From Pseudomonas purpurea (GTDB lineage: Bacteria; Pseudomonadota; Gammaproteobacteria; Pseudomonadales; Pseudomonadaceae): a DNA stretch of 64,000 bases. The first letter of the stretch is position 1, and the number at the start of each line of letters is the position of its first letter. The notes beneath the pieces were generated by a model. The model worked only from the letters and a program-made list of their open reading frames with translations. It was not told where the DNA came from and did not search any database. This document shows, piece after piece, positions 47,401 to 57,208 of the stretch. The translations under genes and the position numbers were made by a program. The stretch covers positions 2,723,001-2,787,000 of the forward strand of contig NZ_CP150918.1 in assembly GCF_039908635.1 (NCBI RefSeq), in the 5' to 3' direction.

Positions 47401-47584
47401 CCACACTTTCGTCGATGGTTTGCGCCGAAGCGCCAGGGTACGTCGCGTAGATTTCGACTTTGGGCGGTGCGACGTTGGGGTACTGCGCCACGGGCAGTTG
47501 CGGAATGGCTAAGCCACCTGCCAGCAGGATGAACAGCGCGACCACCCAGGCGAATACGGGGCGGTCGATAAAGAAGTGCGGCAT
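44485..47584 (-). pseudogene. RND efflux inner-membrane permease, apparent +1 frameshift
   Basis: Proton-driven drug efflux pump of the HAE1 family. From the ATG at 47584 the frame reads FFIDRPVFAWVVALFILLAGGLAIPQLPVAQYP, with the IDDAIVVVENVER helix and DKQANALG-type docking region, then breaks at about residue 769 after RMQRVVVQA. Another frame continues [25 protein letters not shown] through the last helices ([11 protein letters not shown]) to 44485. The break is in GGGCC (45277-45281, plus strand). Removing one base joins VVVQA to EGDQRSQV and gives 1032 aa, the usual length. It follows the adaptor gene by 16 bases. No outer-membrane channel gene follows. Confidence 0.87.
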
Positions 47585-47600
47585 AAAGTCTGCTTCCTGG

Positions 47601-48758
47601 CTACTGGCCTGAAACCTGGGCGAGGGGAAGAGGGGTGTCGTCGATCTGCACTTTTTCGCCGGGGCGGGCGTGTTGCAGACCTTCGACGACAATGCGGTCA
47701 CCGGGCTTGAGGCCACCGGTGACGATCCAGCGATCCTTTTGCACCGACGCCAGTTGCACCGGTTGCAGGCTGACGCGGGCATCGGCGTCCAGCAGCAGCA
47801 CTTGGGCGATGCCGGCGCTGTCACGCTGGATCGCCCGTTGCGGCACGCTGATACCTTGCTGATTCACCGCTTGTTCCAGGCGCACGCGAATGAAGCTGCC
47901 CGGCAGCAGGTCGAGGTCCGGGTTGGGGAACTCACTGCGCAGAATGATCTGGCCGGTGCCCGGGTCGACGCTGATGTCGGCAAACAGCAACTTGCCGGGC
48001 AATGGATACAGGCTGCCGTCATCTTGAATCAAGGTGGCTTTGGCCTGGTCCTGGCCGACCTGCTGCAATTGCCCGGAGCGGAAGGCGCGGCGCAGGTCGT
48101 TGAGCTCGCGGGTCGACTGGGTGAGGTCGGCATGGATCGGGTTCAACTGCTGGATCAGCGCCAGCGGCGTGCTTTCGTTCTGGCCGACCAGCGCGCCTTC
48201 GGTGACCAGCGCACGGCCGACCCGTCCGGAAATCGGCGCGGTGACGGTGGCGTAACCCAGGTTCAGCTTCGCCCGTTGCACGGCGGCCTGATTGGCCGCC
48301 ACGTCTGCGGCCGTCTGCCGGGCCGCGGCGCGGGCGTTGTCGTAATCCTGGGCGCTGATGGCGTTGCCTTCGATCAACTGGGCATAACGCTGCTCTTGCA
48401 AGCGCGCCTGGAAGGCATTGGCCCAGGCTTTGCGCAGCGCCGCTTGTGCGCTGTCCAGGTCGGCCTTGAACGGTGCCGGATCGATGCGAAACAGGACGTC
48501 GCCCTGTTTGACGTCGCTGCCTTCGCGAAAGGTGCGTTGCAACACCACGCCAGCGACCCGTGCACGGACTTCGGCAATCCGCGGCGCGGCGATGCGTCCG
48601 CTCAGTTCGCTGGTGATCGACAGTGGCCGGGCTTCGATGGTTTCGATGCGCACGGTGGCCAGTGGCGCTTGTTCTTCGGCGGTTGAGGACTTGTCACACG
48701 CGCTCAGCGTCAATGCCAATGCAATCAGGCCAAGCTTCGCAAACAGGTTCTTTGACAT
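47601..48758 (-). CDS. RND efflux periplasmic adaptor lipoprotein (MexA type)
   Basis: Membrane-fusion protein of 385 aa linking the RND pump to an outer-membrane channel. It has a lipoprotein signal (LIALALTLSACDKS), lipoyl halves (RARVAGVVLQRTFREGSDVKQGDVLFRID and ATVTAPISGRVGRALVTEGALVG) around a coiled-coil hairpin (about 95-165), then beta-barrel and membrane-proximal domains. It is the first gene of the operon with the frameshifted permease. The upstream region carries a REPIN and then a divergent two-component system that may regulate it. Confidence 0.9.
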   Translation of the reverse strand: MSKNLFAKLGLIALALTLSACDKSSTAEEQAPLATVRIETIEARPLSITSELSGRIAAPRIAEVRARVAGVVLQRTFREGSDVKQGDVLFRIDPAPFKADLDSAQAALRKAWANAFQARLQEQRYAQLIEGNAISAQDYDNARAAARQTAADVAANQAAVQRAKLNLGYATVTAPISGRVGRALVTEGALVGQNESTPLALIQQLNPIHADLTQSTRELNDLRRAFRSGQLQQVGQDQAKATLIQDDGSLYPLPGKLLFADISVDPGTGQIILRSEFPNPDLDLLPGSFIRVRLEQAVNQQGISVPQRAIQRDSAGIAQVLLLDADARVSLQPVQLASVQKDRWIVTGGLKPGDRIVVEGLQHARPGEKVQIDDTPLPLAQVSGQ

Positions 48759-48920
48759 GTGGATACCCCAATAATGACCCTGGCATGCTACGGGCAGGCG
48801 ACGAGGGTAGCGGTGAAGCTTTGTAGGTGCTGTGTGAAATTGTGTGAAGGTTTTGCTCGTGAACGCTTGAGGCCGTATATCCTTTGCGCCTTGATTTCTA
48901 ATGCGACTGATTAGATCGCT

Positions 48921-49012
48921 ATCGCGAGCAGGCTCGCTCCCACAGGGATTTCATGTGAGCACAGATTATGTGAACACCTCCGATCAACTGTGGGAGCGGG
49001 CCTGTTCGCGAT
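48921..49012. repeat. REPIN between efflux operon and two-component system
   Basis: Inverted REP arms GCGAGCAGGCTCGCTCCCAC (about 48924-48943) and GTGGGAGCGGGCCTGTTCGC (about 48990-49009). It fills most of the 294-base gap between the divergent genes, close to the start of the response regulator gene. Confidence 0.85.
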
Positions 49013-49052
49013 GGCGATTCATCAAGCGCCACTGTAATTTCTGGAAACACCC

Positions 49053-49754
49053 ATGCCCAACATCCTGCTGGTCGAAGACGACAGCGCCCTCTCCGAACTG
49101 ATCGCCAGCTACCTGGAGCGCAACGGTTACCAGGTCAGCGTGATCAGCCGTGGCGACCATGTGCGTGAACGTGCGCGGGTCAACCCGCCGGACCTGGTGA
49201 TCCTCGACCTGATGCTGCCGGGCCTGGATGGCTTGCAAGTCTGCCGTTTGCTGCGTGCCGACTCGGCGACCCTGCCGATCCTCATGCTCACCGCCCGCGA
49301 CGACAGCCACGATCAGGTGCTGGGCCTGGAAATGGGCGCCGACGACTACGTCACCAAACCTTGCGAGCCGCGTGTATTGCTGGCGCGGGTGCGAACCTTG
49401 CTGCGGCGCAGCAGTTTGAACGAACCGCAGGCGGCCAGCGACCGGATTCTCATGGGCAACCTGTGTATCGACCTTTCGGAGCGCACCGTGAGCTGGCGCG
49501 AGCAATTGGTCGAACTCTCCAGCGGTGAATACAACTTGCTGGTGGTGCTGGCCCGGCACGCTGGCGAAGTACTGAGCCGCGACCAGATCCTGCAACGCTT
49601 GCGCGGCATTGAGTTCAACGGCACCGACCGCTCGGTGGACGTGGCGATTTCCAAGTTGCGACGCAAGTTCGACGACCACGCCGGCGAAGCGCGCAAGATC
49701 AAGACCGTGTGGGGCAAGGGATATCTGTTCAGCCGTTCCGAGTGGGAATGCTGA
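49053..49754 (+). CDS. OmpR/RstA-type response regulator
   Basis: A 233-aa regulator: receiver domain with the acidic pair in LLVEDDSAL, phosphoacceptor Asp52 (VILDLMLPG) and Lys in VTKPCEPRVLL; then an OmpR-type winged helix ending SVDVAISKLRRKFDDHAGEARKIKTVWGKGYLF. It is most similar in pattern to RstA-like regulators. The kinase gene starts 4 bases after its stop. It is divergent from the MexA-like adaptor gene, so control of that pump is plausible. Confidence 0.9.
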   Translation: MPNILLVEDDSALSELIASYLERNGYQVSVISRGDHVRERARVNPPDLVILDLMLPGLDGLQVCRLLRADSATLPILMLTARDDSHDQVLGLEMGADDYVTKPCEPRVLLARVRTLLRRSSLNEPQAASDRILMGNLCIDLSERTVSWREQLVELSSGEYNLLVVLARHAGEVLSRDQILQRLRGIEFNGTDRSVDVAISKLRRKFDDHAGEARKIKTVWGKGYLFSRSEWEC

Positions 49755-49758
49755 GACC

Positions 49759-51060
49759 ATGCTGCGCATTCTGATTCGTCTGTACCTGATTACGATCGTC
49801 ACGTTCAGCGCGGCGATCTATCTGGTGCCGGACCTGGTGATCAAGGTCTTCCACGAGCGTTTCCAGAATTACAACCTGGATCACTCTCGTGGCTTGCAGA
49901 GCCTGATCGTCAAACAGTTCCACTCTGTGCCGACTGAGGAGTGGTCGGCGCTGGCCACCCAGATGGACCACGATTTCCGCCCGTTGCAGGTGGCACTGGT
50001 GCGTATCGACGATGCGGATTTCACGCCCTATGAAACCGAACGCTTGCAGCGCGGTGAAAACGTGGTGCGCCTCGGCGATTGGGGCTGGCGCACGTTGACG
50101 GTGGCGCCGCTGAATGAACAGTTGGCGGTCAAGTTGGCCGTTCCGCCGGACCCGCTGGACGTGAACCTGCTCTACTGGAGCATCAATGTGTTGATCGGTG
50201 CGGCGCTGCTGGCCTGCCTGTTGATCTGGCTGCGCCCGCACTGGCGTGACCTGGAGCGCCTGAAAGCGACCGCCGAACGCTTTGGTAAAGGGCATTTGAG
50301 CGAACGCACACAGATCCGCCCGAGCTCGAACATCGGCAGCCTGGCCCATGTGTTCGACACCATGGCCGGTGACATCGAGAACCTGTTGAACCAGCAGCGC
50401 GACTTGCTCAACGCGGTCTCTCATGAACTGCGCACACCGTTGACGCGTCTGGATTTCGGCCTTGCGCTGGCGCTGTCCGATGATTTGCCGGCCGCCAGCC
50501 GTGAACGGTTGCAGGGCCTGGTGGCGCACATCCGTGAACTGGACGAGTTGGTGCTGGAGTTGCTGTCTTACAGCCGTTTGCAAAACCCGGCGCGTTTGCC
50601 GGAACAGGTCGACGTGTCGCTGGACGAGTTCATCGACAGCATTCTGGGCAGCGTCGATGAAGAACTGGAGTCGCCGGACATCGTCATCGATGTCCTGCTG
50701 CACGGCCAGCTCGAACGCTTCACGCTTGACCCGCGCCTTACCGCACGGGCGATCCAGAACCTGCTGCGCAACGCTATGCGCTACTGCGAAAAACGCATTC
50801 AGATTGGCGTGCAGGTCTGTGCCAGGGGCTGTGAAATCTGGGTTGATGACGACGGTATCGGTATTCCCGACGACGAGCGTGAGCGAATTTTCGAACCCTT
50901 CTATCGCCTGGACCGCAGCCGTGACCGCGCCACGGGCGGGTTTGGCCTGGGCCTGGCCATCAGCCGCCGGGCGCTGGTGGCCCAGGGCGGCACACTGACG
51001 GTTGAAGCGTCGCCGCTGGGCGGGGCGCGTTTCAAGTTGTGGTTGCCGGCGCCTGTTTGA
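49759..51060 (+). CDS. Sensor histidine kinase (RstB-like)
   Basis: A 433-aa membrane kinase. Two transmembrane helices (about 5-25 and 137-157) bracket a short periplasmic sensor. A HAMP segment (WRDLERLKATAERFGKGHLSERT) leads to the H-box NAVSHELRTPLTRLDF with the phosphorylated His222. The ATP-binding domain has the N box (IQNLLRNAMRYC), G1 (WVDDDGIGIPDDER) and G2 (GFGLGLAIS). The ATG at 49759 is four bases after the regulator stop; a longer out-of-family extension is rejected. Signal unknown. Confidence 0.92.
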   Translation: MLRILIRLYLITIVTFSAAIYLVPDLVIKVFHERFQNYNLDHSRGLQSLIVKQFHSVPTEEWSALATQMDHDFRPLQVALVRIDDADFTPYETERLQRGENVVRLGDWGWRTLTVAPLNEQLAVKLAVPPDPLDVNLLYWSINVLIGAALLACLLIWLRPHWRDLERLKATAERFGKGHLSERTQIRPSSNIGSLAHVFDTMAGDIENLLNQQRDLLNAVSHELRTPLTRLDFGLALALSDDLPAASRERLQGLVAHIRELDELVLELLSYSRLQNPARLPEQVDVSLDEFIDSILGSVDEELESPDIVIDVLLHGQLERFTLDPRLTARAIQNLLRNAMRYCEKRIQIGVQVCARGCEIWVDDDGIGIPDDERERIFEPFYRLDRSRDRATGGFGLGLAISRRALVAQGGTLTVEASPLGGARFKLWLPAPV

Positions 51061-51160
51061 TCTATGGAACTCACGCCCGCGTGGGTTCTGTTCAACTCCG
51101 GGGTGATCATCAATACGCGCCGATGGCCTGCACAGTCCTGCTTTTGGCCGATGCACTGCC

Positions 51161-51190
51161 TTACAGCCGCTTGCGCTGACTTGTTATAGT
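51161..51190 (+). promoter_or_regulatory. Possible sigma-70 promoter for the dienoyl-CoA isomerase gene
   Basis: TTACAG, an 18-base spacer and TATAGT, about 38 bases upstream of the 51228 start. The -10 box is good and the -35 box is poor. Confidence 0.35.
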
Positions 51191-51227
51191 TCGGGCTTCA
51201 TTTTTCGCTCCAGTAAGGATCACTGCC

Positions 51228-52040
51228 ATGCCCGAATACCAAGCCTTGCGCGTCGAACTGACGGATAAGATCGCCCATGTGCAGATCAATCGTCCGGAAA
51301 AAATCAACGCCATGAACGCGGTGTTCTGGACCGAAATCGTCGATATCTTCCAATGGATCGACGACACCGATGAAGTCCGTGCGGTCGTGATCAGCGGGGC
51401 GGGCAAGCATTTTTCTTCCGGCATCGACCTGATGTTGCTGGCCTCGGTGGCCAATGAAATGGGCAAGGACGTGGGCCGCAATGCGCGCCTGCTGCGTCGC
51501 AAGATTTTGCAGATGCAGGCGTCTTTCAACGCGGTCGACAACTGCCGCAAACCGGTATTGGCGGCGATTCAGGGCTATTGCCTGGGCGGGGCCATCGATC
51601 TGATTTCTGCGTGCGACATGCGCTATGCCGCCGAAGACGCGCAGTTCTCGATCAAGGAAATCGACATGGGCATGGCCGCTGATGTGGGCACCTTGCAGCG
51701 CTTGCCGCGCATCATCGGCGACGGCATGCTCCGCGAGCTGGCCTACACCGGGCGTACCCTGGGCGCCGAAGAAGCGCGTAGCATTGGCCTGGTCAACCGC
51801 GTCTACCCGGACGTGGCCAGCCTGCTCGACGGCGTGATGGGCATCGCCCGTGAAATTGCCGCCAAGTCTCCGATTGCGATTGCCGGGACCAAGGAAATGA
51901 TCACCTACATGCGCGATCACAGCATCAACGATGGCCTGGAATACATCGCCACCTGGAACGCCGCTATGCTTCAATCCACCGATCTGCGGGTGGCCATGGC
52001 CGCGTCGATGAGCAAGCAGAAACCCGAATTCCTGGATTGA
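51228..52040 (+). CDS. Delta(3,5)-delta(2,4)-dienoyl-CoA isomerase (crotonase family)
   Basis: Crotonase-fold enzyme of 270 aa that shifts double bonds during breakdown of unsaturated fatty acids. It has the CoA/oxyanion segments GKHFSSGIDLMLL and IQGYCLGGAIDLISACDMRYA. The signature IKEIDMGMAADVGTLQRLPR carries both acidic residues (Glu and Asp) typical of ECH1-type dienoyl-CoA isomerases, rather than the paired Glu of enoyl-CoA hydratases. It is followed 6 bases later by nudC, so the two are probably co-transcribed, perhaps because NudC-type enzymes can act on CoA-like nucleotides. Confidence 0.85.
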   Translation: MPEYQALRVELTDKIAHVQINRPEKINAMNAVFWTEIVDIFQWIDDTDEVRAVVISGAGKHFSSGIDLMLLASVANEMGKDVGRNARLLRRKILQMQASFNAVDNCRKPVLAAIQGYCLGGAIDLISACDMRYAAEDAQFSIKEIDMGMAADVGTLQRLPRIIGDGMLRELAYTGRTLGAEEARSIGLVNRVYPDVASLLDGVMGIAREIAAKSPIAIAGTKEMITYMRDHSINDGLEYIATWNAAMLQSTDLRVAMAASMSKQKPEFLD

Positions 52041-52046
52041 GCCCAC

Positions 52047-52877
52047 ATGACTTCACGCTGGACCACCGCAGTACTGGATACCGATCAACCGGGTGGCTGG
52101 GCGGTGGCCCGCAGCCCCGAAGGTTTTCTGTTCGATGACAATGGCGCGCTGTTTCCACGCCAATGGCTGAAACGCCAGGACCTGTCGGTACTCGCCGAGC
52201 ATGGCATTGGTCACCTGGACGGCGAGCCGGTGTATCTGCTGGAGCTCAAGGCTCACAGCGATGTGCCGGGCTGCAGTTGGAAGGGGCTGCGGGCGTTCAT
52301 GCTCGAGGGCGATCACACCCTCTACAAGGTACTGAGTTACGCCGCGCAAATCGGCACCTGGGCGCGGGAGCATCGGTTTTGCGGCAACTGTGGCCAGCGT
52401 ATGACGCAAGTGCCGCGTGAACGGGCGATGTACTGCGCGCCCTGTGACTTGCGCAGCTATCCGCGGATTTCACCGAGCATGATCGTGCTGATTACCCGTG
52501 GCGATGAAATCCTGCTGGCGCGCTCACCGCGCTTTGTCACCGGGGTCTACAGCACGCTGGCCGGTTTCGCCGAGCCGGGGGAGTCGGCCGAGGATTGCCT
52601 GATTCGCGAGGTGCACGAAGAAGTGCAGGTCGAGGTGAAGAACATTCAGTACCTGGGCAGCCAGTGCTGGCCGTTCCCGCATTCGATGATGCTCGGTTTT
52701 CATGCCGAGTACGCCAGTGGTGAGATTGTCCCGCAAGCCGACGAGATCGAAGACGCCCAGTGGTTCAGCATTCATGCGCTGCCGCCGTTGCCGGCGTCGC
52801 GCTCGATTGCCCGTTACCTGATCGACGTCTACGTGGCGCGGCGCTTAGGCCACGCTGAACCAGTGCTGCCAGGCTAG
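52047..52877 (+). CDS. nudC: NAD(+) diphosphatase / deNADding enzyme
   Basis: Nudix hydrolase of 276 aa that cleaves NAD(H) and removes NAD caps from RNA. A zinc ribbon (FCGNCGQRM ... YCAPC) precedes the Nudix box [21 protein letters not shown]. The NudC-specific motif SQPWPFPxS is present as SQCWPFPHS, with Cys in place of the first Pro. It ends 33 bases inside the convergent TauE/SafE gene. Confidence 0.93.
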   Translation: MTSRWTTAVLDTDQPGGWAVARSPEGFLFDDNGALFPRQWLKRQDLSVLAEHGIGHLDGEPVYLLELKAHSDVPGCSWKGLRAFMLEGDHTLYKVLSYAAQIGTWAREHRFCGNCGQRMTQVPRERAMYCAPCDLRSYPRISPSMIVLITRGDEILLARSPRFVTGVYSTLAGFAEPGESAEDCLIREVHEEVQVEVKNIQYLGSQCWPFPHSMMLGFHAEYASGEIVPQADEIEDAQWFSIHALPPLPASRSIARYLIDVYVARRLGHAEPVLPG

Positions 52878-53624
52878 GCGCACGGTCAAGCCCAACACCA
52901 CGGTAATGAACACCGGGCGAATGAATTTCGCCCCGCCGCTGATGGCGGTGCGTGCGCCGAAGAATGCGCCGACCATCACCGACAGGCCCATGCTCAGGCC
53001 AATGATCCAGTCCACTTGCCCGGAAAAGATGAACACCGACAGCGCCGCGATGTTGCTGACGAAGTTCATGCTGCGCGCCACACCGCTGGCTTTCACCAGA
53101 TCGATGGGATAGAGCAGCAGGCTACTGACGGTCCAGAACGCGCCAGTGCCGGGACCTGCCACGCCGTCGTAGAAACCGAGGCTGAAGCCCTGGGTCGACT
53201 GCCATTTCTTTTTGATCGGTGCGTCGCTGTCCAGCGGTGCTTTCGGCGTGCCGCCAAACAACAGGTACAGGCCGCAGGCGAAGACGATCACCGGCAACAT
53301 TTTGTTCAGCCATTCGGCGGGCAGGTAGTGGGCGACGATGGCACCGGTCAGCGCACCGACCAGCGTGCCGACAATCGCATGCACCCACTGCCGTGGGTGA
53401 AACAGCTTGCGGCGGTAGAAGGTGAAACTGGCGGTGGCCGAGCCGAAGGTGGAGCTGAGCTTGTTGGTGCCCAGCACCAGGTGAGGCGGTAGCCCTGCCG
53501 TGAGCAAGGCCGGGGTGGTGAGCAAGCCGCCACCGCCGGCAATGGCATCGATGAAACCGGCAATGAAGGCGACAACGGCCAGAATGGCCAATGTGGTGAG
53601 GTCTACGCTGAGTTCGAAAGGCAT
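52845..53624 (-). CDS. TSUP (TauE/SafE/YfcA) family membrane permease
   Basis: A 259-aa inner-membrane protein with about eight helices, probably exporting or importing a small anion such as sulfite or a sulfonate. The family signatures are both visible: [22 protein letters not shown] in the first half and [19 protein letters not shown] in the second, marking the internal repeat. It is convergent with nudC (33-base overlap) and follows nhaB in the same direction after about 100 bases. Confidence 0.88.
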   Translation of the reverse strand: MPFELSVDLTTLAILAVVAFIAGFIDAIAGGGGLLTTPALLTAGLPPHLVLGTNKLSSTFGSATASFTFYRRKLFHPRQWVHAIVGTLVGALTGAIVAHYLPAEWLNKMLPVIVFACGLYLLFGGTPKAPLDSDAPIKKKWQSTQGFSLGFYDGVAGPGTGAFWTVSSLLLYPIDLVKASGVARSMNFVSNIAALSVFIFSGQVDWIIGLSMGLSVMVGAFFGARTAISGGAKFIRPVFITVVLGLTVRLAWQHWFSVA

Positions 53625-53723
53625 GGGATCGACTTATTCGGCGGAGGCGCAGAAGTGGCTGCGCCAAAGGCCGGTATCTTACCCATAACCGCGACACACG
53701 GCGACCGCTCTGCGCCGCTTCGT

Positions 53724-55228
53724 TTAGAGCCAGAAGCTCACGGCGTACCAGCCCAGCGTCCCCATGACCACGGTGTAAGGCAGCGCCATCCAGACCATCC
53801 GCCCGTAGGACAAGCGAATCAGTGGCGCGATGGCCGAGGTCAGCAAAAACAGAAACGCCGCCTGACCGTTCGGTGTCGCCACGCTGGGCAGGTTGGTCCC
53901 GGTGTTGATGGCAATCGCCAGCGTCTCGAAATGCTCGCGGCTCATGTGGCCGGAAATGAACGCCTGTTTCACTTCGGTGATGTAAATGGTCGCCACGAAC
54001 ACGTTGTCGCTGATGGCGGATAGCAGGCCATTGGCGATAAACAGCATGCCCGGCTGCTGATCGGCCGGCAGCGCCAGCACCCATTGGATCAGTGGGGTGA
54101 ACAGCTGCTGATCATGAATCACCGCCACCACCGCAAAAAACACCACCAGCAGCGCAGTGAACGGCATTGCATCCTTGAAGGCGTTGCCGATGCGGTGTTC
54201 TTCCGTGATGCCGGTGAAAGCGGTGATCAGCACAATCACCATCAGGCCGATCAACCCGACTTCGGCAATGTGAAACGCCAACCCTGCGATCAGGATCAAT
54301 GCCGCCAACCCTTGCACCAGCAACGCTGCGCGTTGGCGCGTGGTGCGTTCGGCGTTGTCTTCGGCCGCGTAATTGGCCAGTACGGCGCGCACGTTGTCGG
54401 GCAGCAGGGTACCGTAGCCGAACCAGCGCAGTTTCTCCAACAGCACGCAGGTCACCAGGGCCCCGCTACCAGCACGGGCAGCGAAACCGGGGCGACTTTC
54501 AGGAAGAATTCGGCGAAGTGCCAGCCCATCTCATGGCCGATCAACAGGTTTTGCGGTTCGCCGACCAGGGTGCACACGCCGCCCAGTGCCGTACCAACAG
54601 CGCCGTGCATCAGCAGGCTGCGCAGAAAGGCGCGAAATTGCTCCAGGTCACCGTGGTGCAGGGTGGGCAGGTGCTGGTCATCGCTGAACTCGCTGTCCTG
54701 GCGTGGGTCCGTGCCCGAGGCAACCCGGTGATACACCGAGTAAAACCCCACGGCAGCGCTGATGATCACGGCGGTCACGGTCAAGGCATCGAGAAACGCC
54801 GACAGGAACGCCGAGAGGAAACAGAACATCAGCGCCAGCAACGCTTTGGAGCGAACGCCCAGCAACAGGCGCGAGAACAGAAACAGCAGCAGGTCTTTCA
54901 TGAAATAGATGCCGGCCACCATGAACATCAGCAGCAGGATCACCGCAAAGTTGTGCAACAGCTCGTCATAGAGCGCCTGGGGCGTGGTCATGTTCAGCAG
55001 CAGGGCTTGAACCACCAACAAGCCGCCGGGCATCAACGGGTAGCACTTGAGCGCCATGGCCAGGGTGAAGATGAACTGCGCCACCAGCAGCCATCCGGCG
55101 GCTACCGGCCCGAGGGTCCAGAGGGTCAGCGGGTTGAGAACGAGGAAGGCAACAATGCTTGCTTTGTACCAGCGCGGCGAATGCCCGAGGAAATTGTGTA
55201 CGAACGCCTGGGCCATGGAACCGGACAT
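53724..55228 (-). pseudogene. nhaB: Na(+)/H(+) antiporter NhaB, apparent frameshift
   Basis: Electrogenic sodium/proton antiporter. The first frame runs from [22 protein letters not shown] to [10 protein letters not shown] and stops five bases later; the second continues [27 protein letters not shown] through [45 protein letters not shown] to the end. Both match E. coli NhaB end to end, with GLLTCLLVEK at the join. The break is in GGGCCCC (54458-54464, plus strand). The 1505-base span exceeds a 500-codon gene plus stop by two, so two extra bases (or one missing) explain it. The first frame alone lacks the second half of the transporter. Confidence 0.87.
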
Positions 55229-55326
55229 CGGCTGCTCCTTGTTTTAAGAAGCGCGCAACTTGCCGTAACAGAACCAGAAGATCAAGCACTTGAGCTTTGG
55301 CTTGGAGTCTGATCTTGCATCTGGAG

Positions 55327-56598
55327 CTAACCCAGATAACGCGCGACTACCGCACGGTAGTTGCCATCCAGAGAATAGCCAGCCACGACAATCGCGCCGT
55401 CGGCTTGCACGGCCAGCGAAGTCGCGGTATCGAGGCTGCGGCCCAGTCGGGTTCGAACCCAGCCATTGCCCCCGCCGAAGCTGAGATCCAGGCGTCCATC
55501 CGGCCAGTGTCGCGCCAGTATGAAATCAGCCTCGATCCCACCGATGGTGGCGCCAGCGGTCAGCACGCGACCATCGTCCAGACGCTGGGCGGCGGTCCAC
55601 TGGCAGTGGCTGCTGCCGATTTCATCCAGTTGCGCGCGCGCACCGAGCCCGTCGCCGCGCAGGGTCAATGACATGCACTGCATCGGATCACGGCTGCTGC
55701 CAAAGCCGTGCAGGTGACCGTCGAGGTGCTCGATCACCTGGCTGACCTGGGCGCTGCGTCCCTCGGCCTTGAAACTGAAATAGCCATGATCGGCAAAGCT
55801 GTTATCCAGGCTTCCGTCCGCTTCGAAGCGCACCAGCAAACCTTTCTGAGGCAGGTCGATTGAGCCGCCGACCACGATTCGCCCATTTCTTTGCAATAGC
55901 AGACTGCCCAGCCAGGTGTTCATCAATAGACGCCGGACCATGAGGAAACCACGGCCATTGAACGAAGTGTCGAGCGCGCCATGGGGTTCTAGCCTTATCA
56001 GGACGCCCACGTGATCGGCCAGTTCGTAGTGGTGATTGGCCAATATCAGAATCCGGCCGTCGAGTTGCACCTGGATCGGACAGGCTTCGGCGCCGGGAAT
56101 CCCCGGCGGTAGCCAGTCATCACGGCGCCCGACAGACAAATCGCCCGGCAGGCGTACGACTTGCACTCCCTGTGTGCCGAATCGAAGGTCTGGCTGCCCA
56201 TTTTTGTCGAACAGTGCCAGTGCCGGCAGCGTTCGATGGGCGCTTTCATAATGCAGGCCGGCCAACAGAATCCGCCCGTCACTCAGCAGGTGAACCGTGC
56301 CGCCCGTGGCTTCGCAATCTGTTTCGAACTGGCCGACGACACTGCCCTGATGGCCGAAGGTCACATCGGCAGAACCGTCCGCGTTGAGGCGTGCCATTCC
56401 AAAACGGTTGCCGGCAGGGAGGGTGACCTTGGCGCCGACCAGTAAGCGCCCCTTCGGGTCGACGGCAATACTGTTGGCCATGCACGAAAGGCTGTCGGGG
56501 AAAACCACGTGGGCCTTGCCGCCGCAGGCGAAGCCCTGATCGAGTTGCCCCGCCATGCCGAGGGGGGTTGCCGCCGCGAAAACGGTGTGGATGGACAT
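55327..56598 (-). CDS. Delta-60-repeat (DUF5122) protein
   Basis: A 423-aa protein built of about seven beta-propeller-like delta-60 repeats. Each has the form L-D-x-S-F-G-x-x-G ... Q-x-D-G-R-I-L-V-A-G: for example LDTSFNGRGF, LDNSFADHGYFSF, LDLSFGGGNGW, with GRLLVGAKV, GRILLAGL, GRIVVGGSI and GAIVVAGYS. No signal peptide is obvious. AAGGAG lies 8 bases before the ATG at 56598. Such proteins are often surface or extracellular; function unknown. Confidence 0.82.
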   Translation of the reverse strand: MSIHTVFAAATPLGMAGQLDQGFACGGKAHVVFPDSLSCMANSIAVDPKGRLLVGAKVTLPAGNRFGMARLNADGSADVTFGHQGSVVGQFETDCEATGGTVHLLSDGRILLAGLHYESAHRTLPALALFDKNGQPDLRFGTQGVQVVRLPGDLSVGRRDDWLPPGIPGAEACPIQVQLDGRILILANHHYELADHVGVLIRLEPHGALDTSFNGRGFLMVRRLLMNTWLGSLLLQRNGRIVVGGSIDLPQKGLLVRFEADGSLDNSFADHGYFSFKAEGRSAQVSQVIEHLDGHLHGFGSSRDPMQCMSLTLRGDGLGARAQLDEIGSSHCQWTAAQRLDDGRVLTAGATIGGIEADFILARHWPDGRLDLSFGGGNGWVRTRLGRSLDTATSLAVQADGAIVVAGYSLDGNYRAVVARYLG

Positions 56599-56902
56599 GC
56601 ACGCAACTCCTTGTGTGCCGACCGACTCCAAGGTTCCGGGGGCAATTACACGAGGGAGTCATTCAATCCCTGAACAAGGTGTTGCACAACTGTCATAAAT
56701 TACAGGTGAAGGGGTGTTTTGGGCCTGATCAGTGTCTTTTCGACCCAGTAGTAAGTTCGCTAAACAAAATGTAGTGAGGGCATGAGCACGGCTGCTGCCC
56801 AGACGCAAACAACGCTGCGCGGATTCAGGCAACTAAGCAAGAGCGGGGCGGTGATCAAAGTTACACTAAGGCGCGCAGGAATGAGGCGAGGCAGTTGAAT
56901 CG
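56599..56902. other. Gene-free gap upstream of the delta-60-repeat gene
   Basis: About 300 bases without a convincing coding frame. It must hold the promoter of the minus-strand 56598 gene. No repeat or clear operator was seen. Confidence 0.5.
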
Positions 56903-56940
56903 AAAAAGGGCGGATCACCGTCAGTGATCCGCCCTTTTTT
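56903..56940 (-). terminator. Terminator after the 56942 small gene
   Basis: Stem AAAAAGGGCGGATCA / TGATCCGCCCTTTTTT with a short loop, directly after the stop at 56942 on the minus strand. A- and T-runs on both sides make it bidirectional. Confidence 0.88.
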
Positions 56941-56941
56941 A

Positions 56942-57208
56942 CTACAGCGGCATGGTCCACGATTGCAACTCGTAGCCTTCTTCGCACAACTCGGCGCGGG
57001 CTTGTTGCAGTACGTTCGCCAGTTGTGTCGGGTCGGTGTAGGCGCTGCTTGGAATTTGTTTGCGACCGATGCGGGTGCTGGTGCGGTCGATGACGGTCAG
57101 GCTCAGTTCGCCGGTACCGTCCTGTGGGGCCCAGGCCACGCATTGAAACGGCTGGAATGCGTGGTTGGCAATCAAAAGAGCTTCGTTGATACGGAGCGGG
57201 GCGTTCAT
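56942..57208 (-). CDS. Small conserved hypothetical protein (88 aa)
   Basis: Encodes 88 residues starting MNAPLRINEALLIANHAFQPFQCVAWAP and containing GELSLTVIDRTSTRIGRKQIPSSAY. It is a soluble, mixed alpha/beta sequence without signal peptide. A GAGAAG site precedes the ATG at 57208. The strong terminator right after it supports a real monocistronic gene. Function not recognised. Confidence 0.7.
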   Translation of the reverse strand: MNAPLRINEALLIANHAFQPFQCVAWAPQDGTGELSLTVIDRTSTRIGRKQIPSSAYTDPTQLANVLQQARAELCEEGYELQSWTMPL

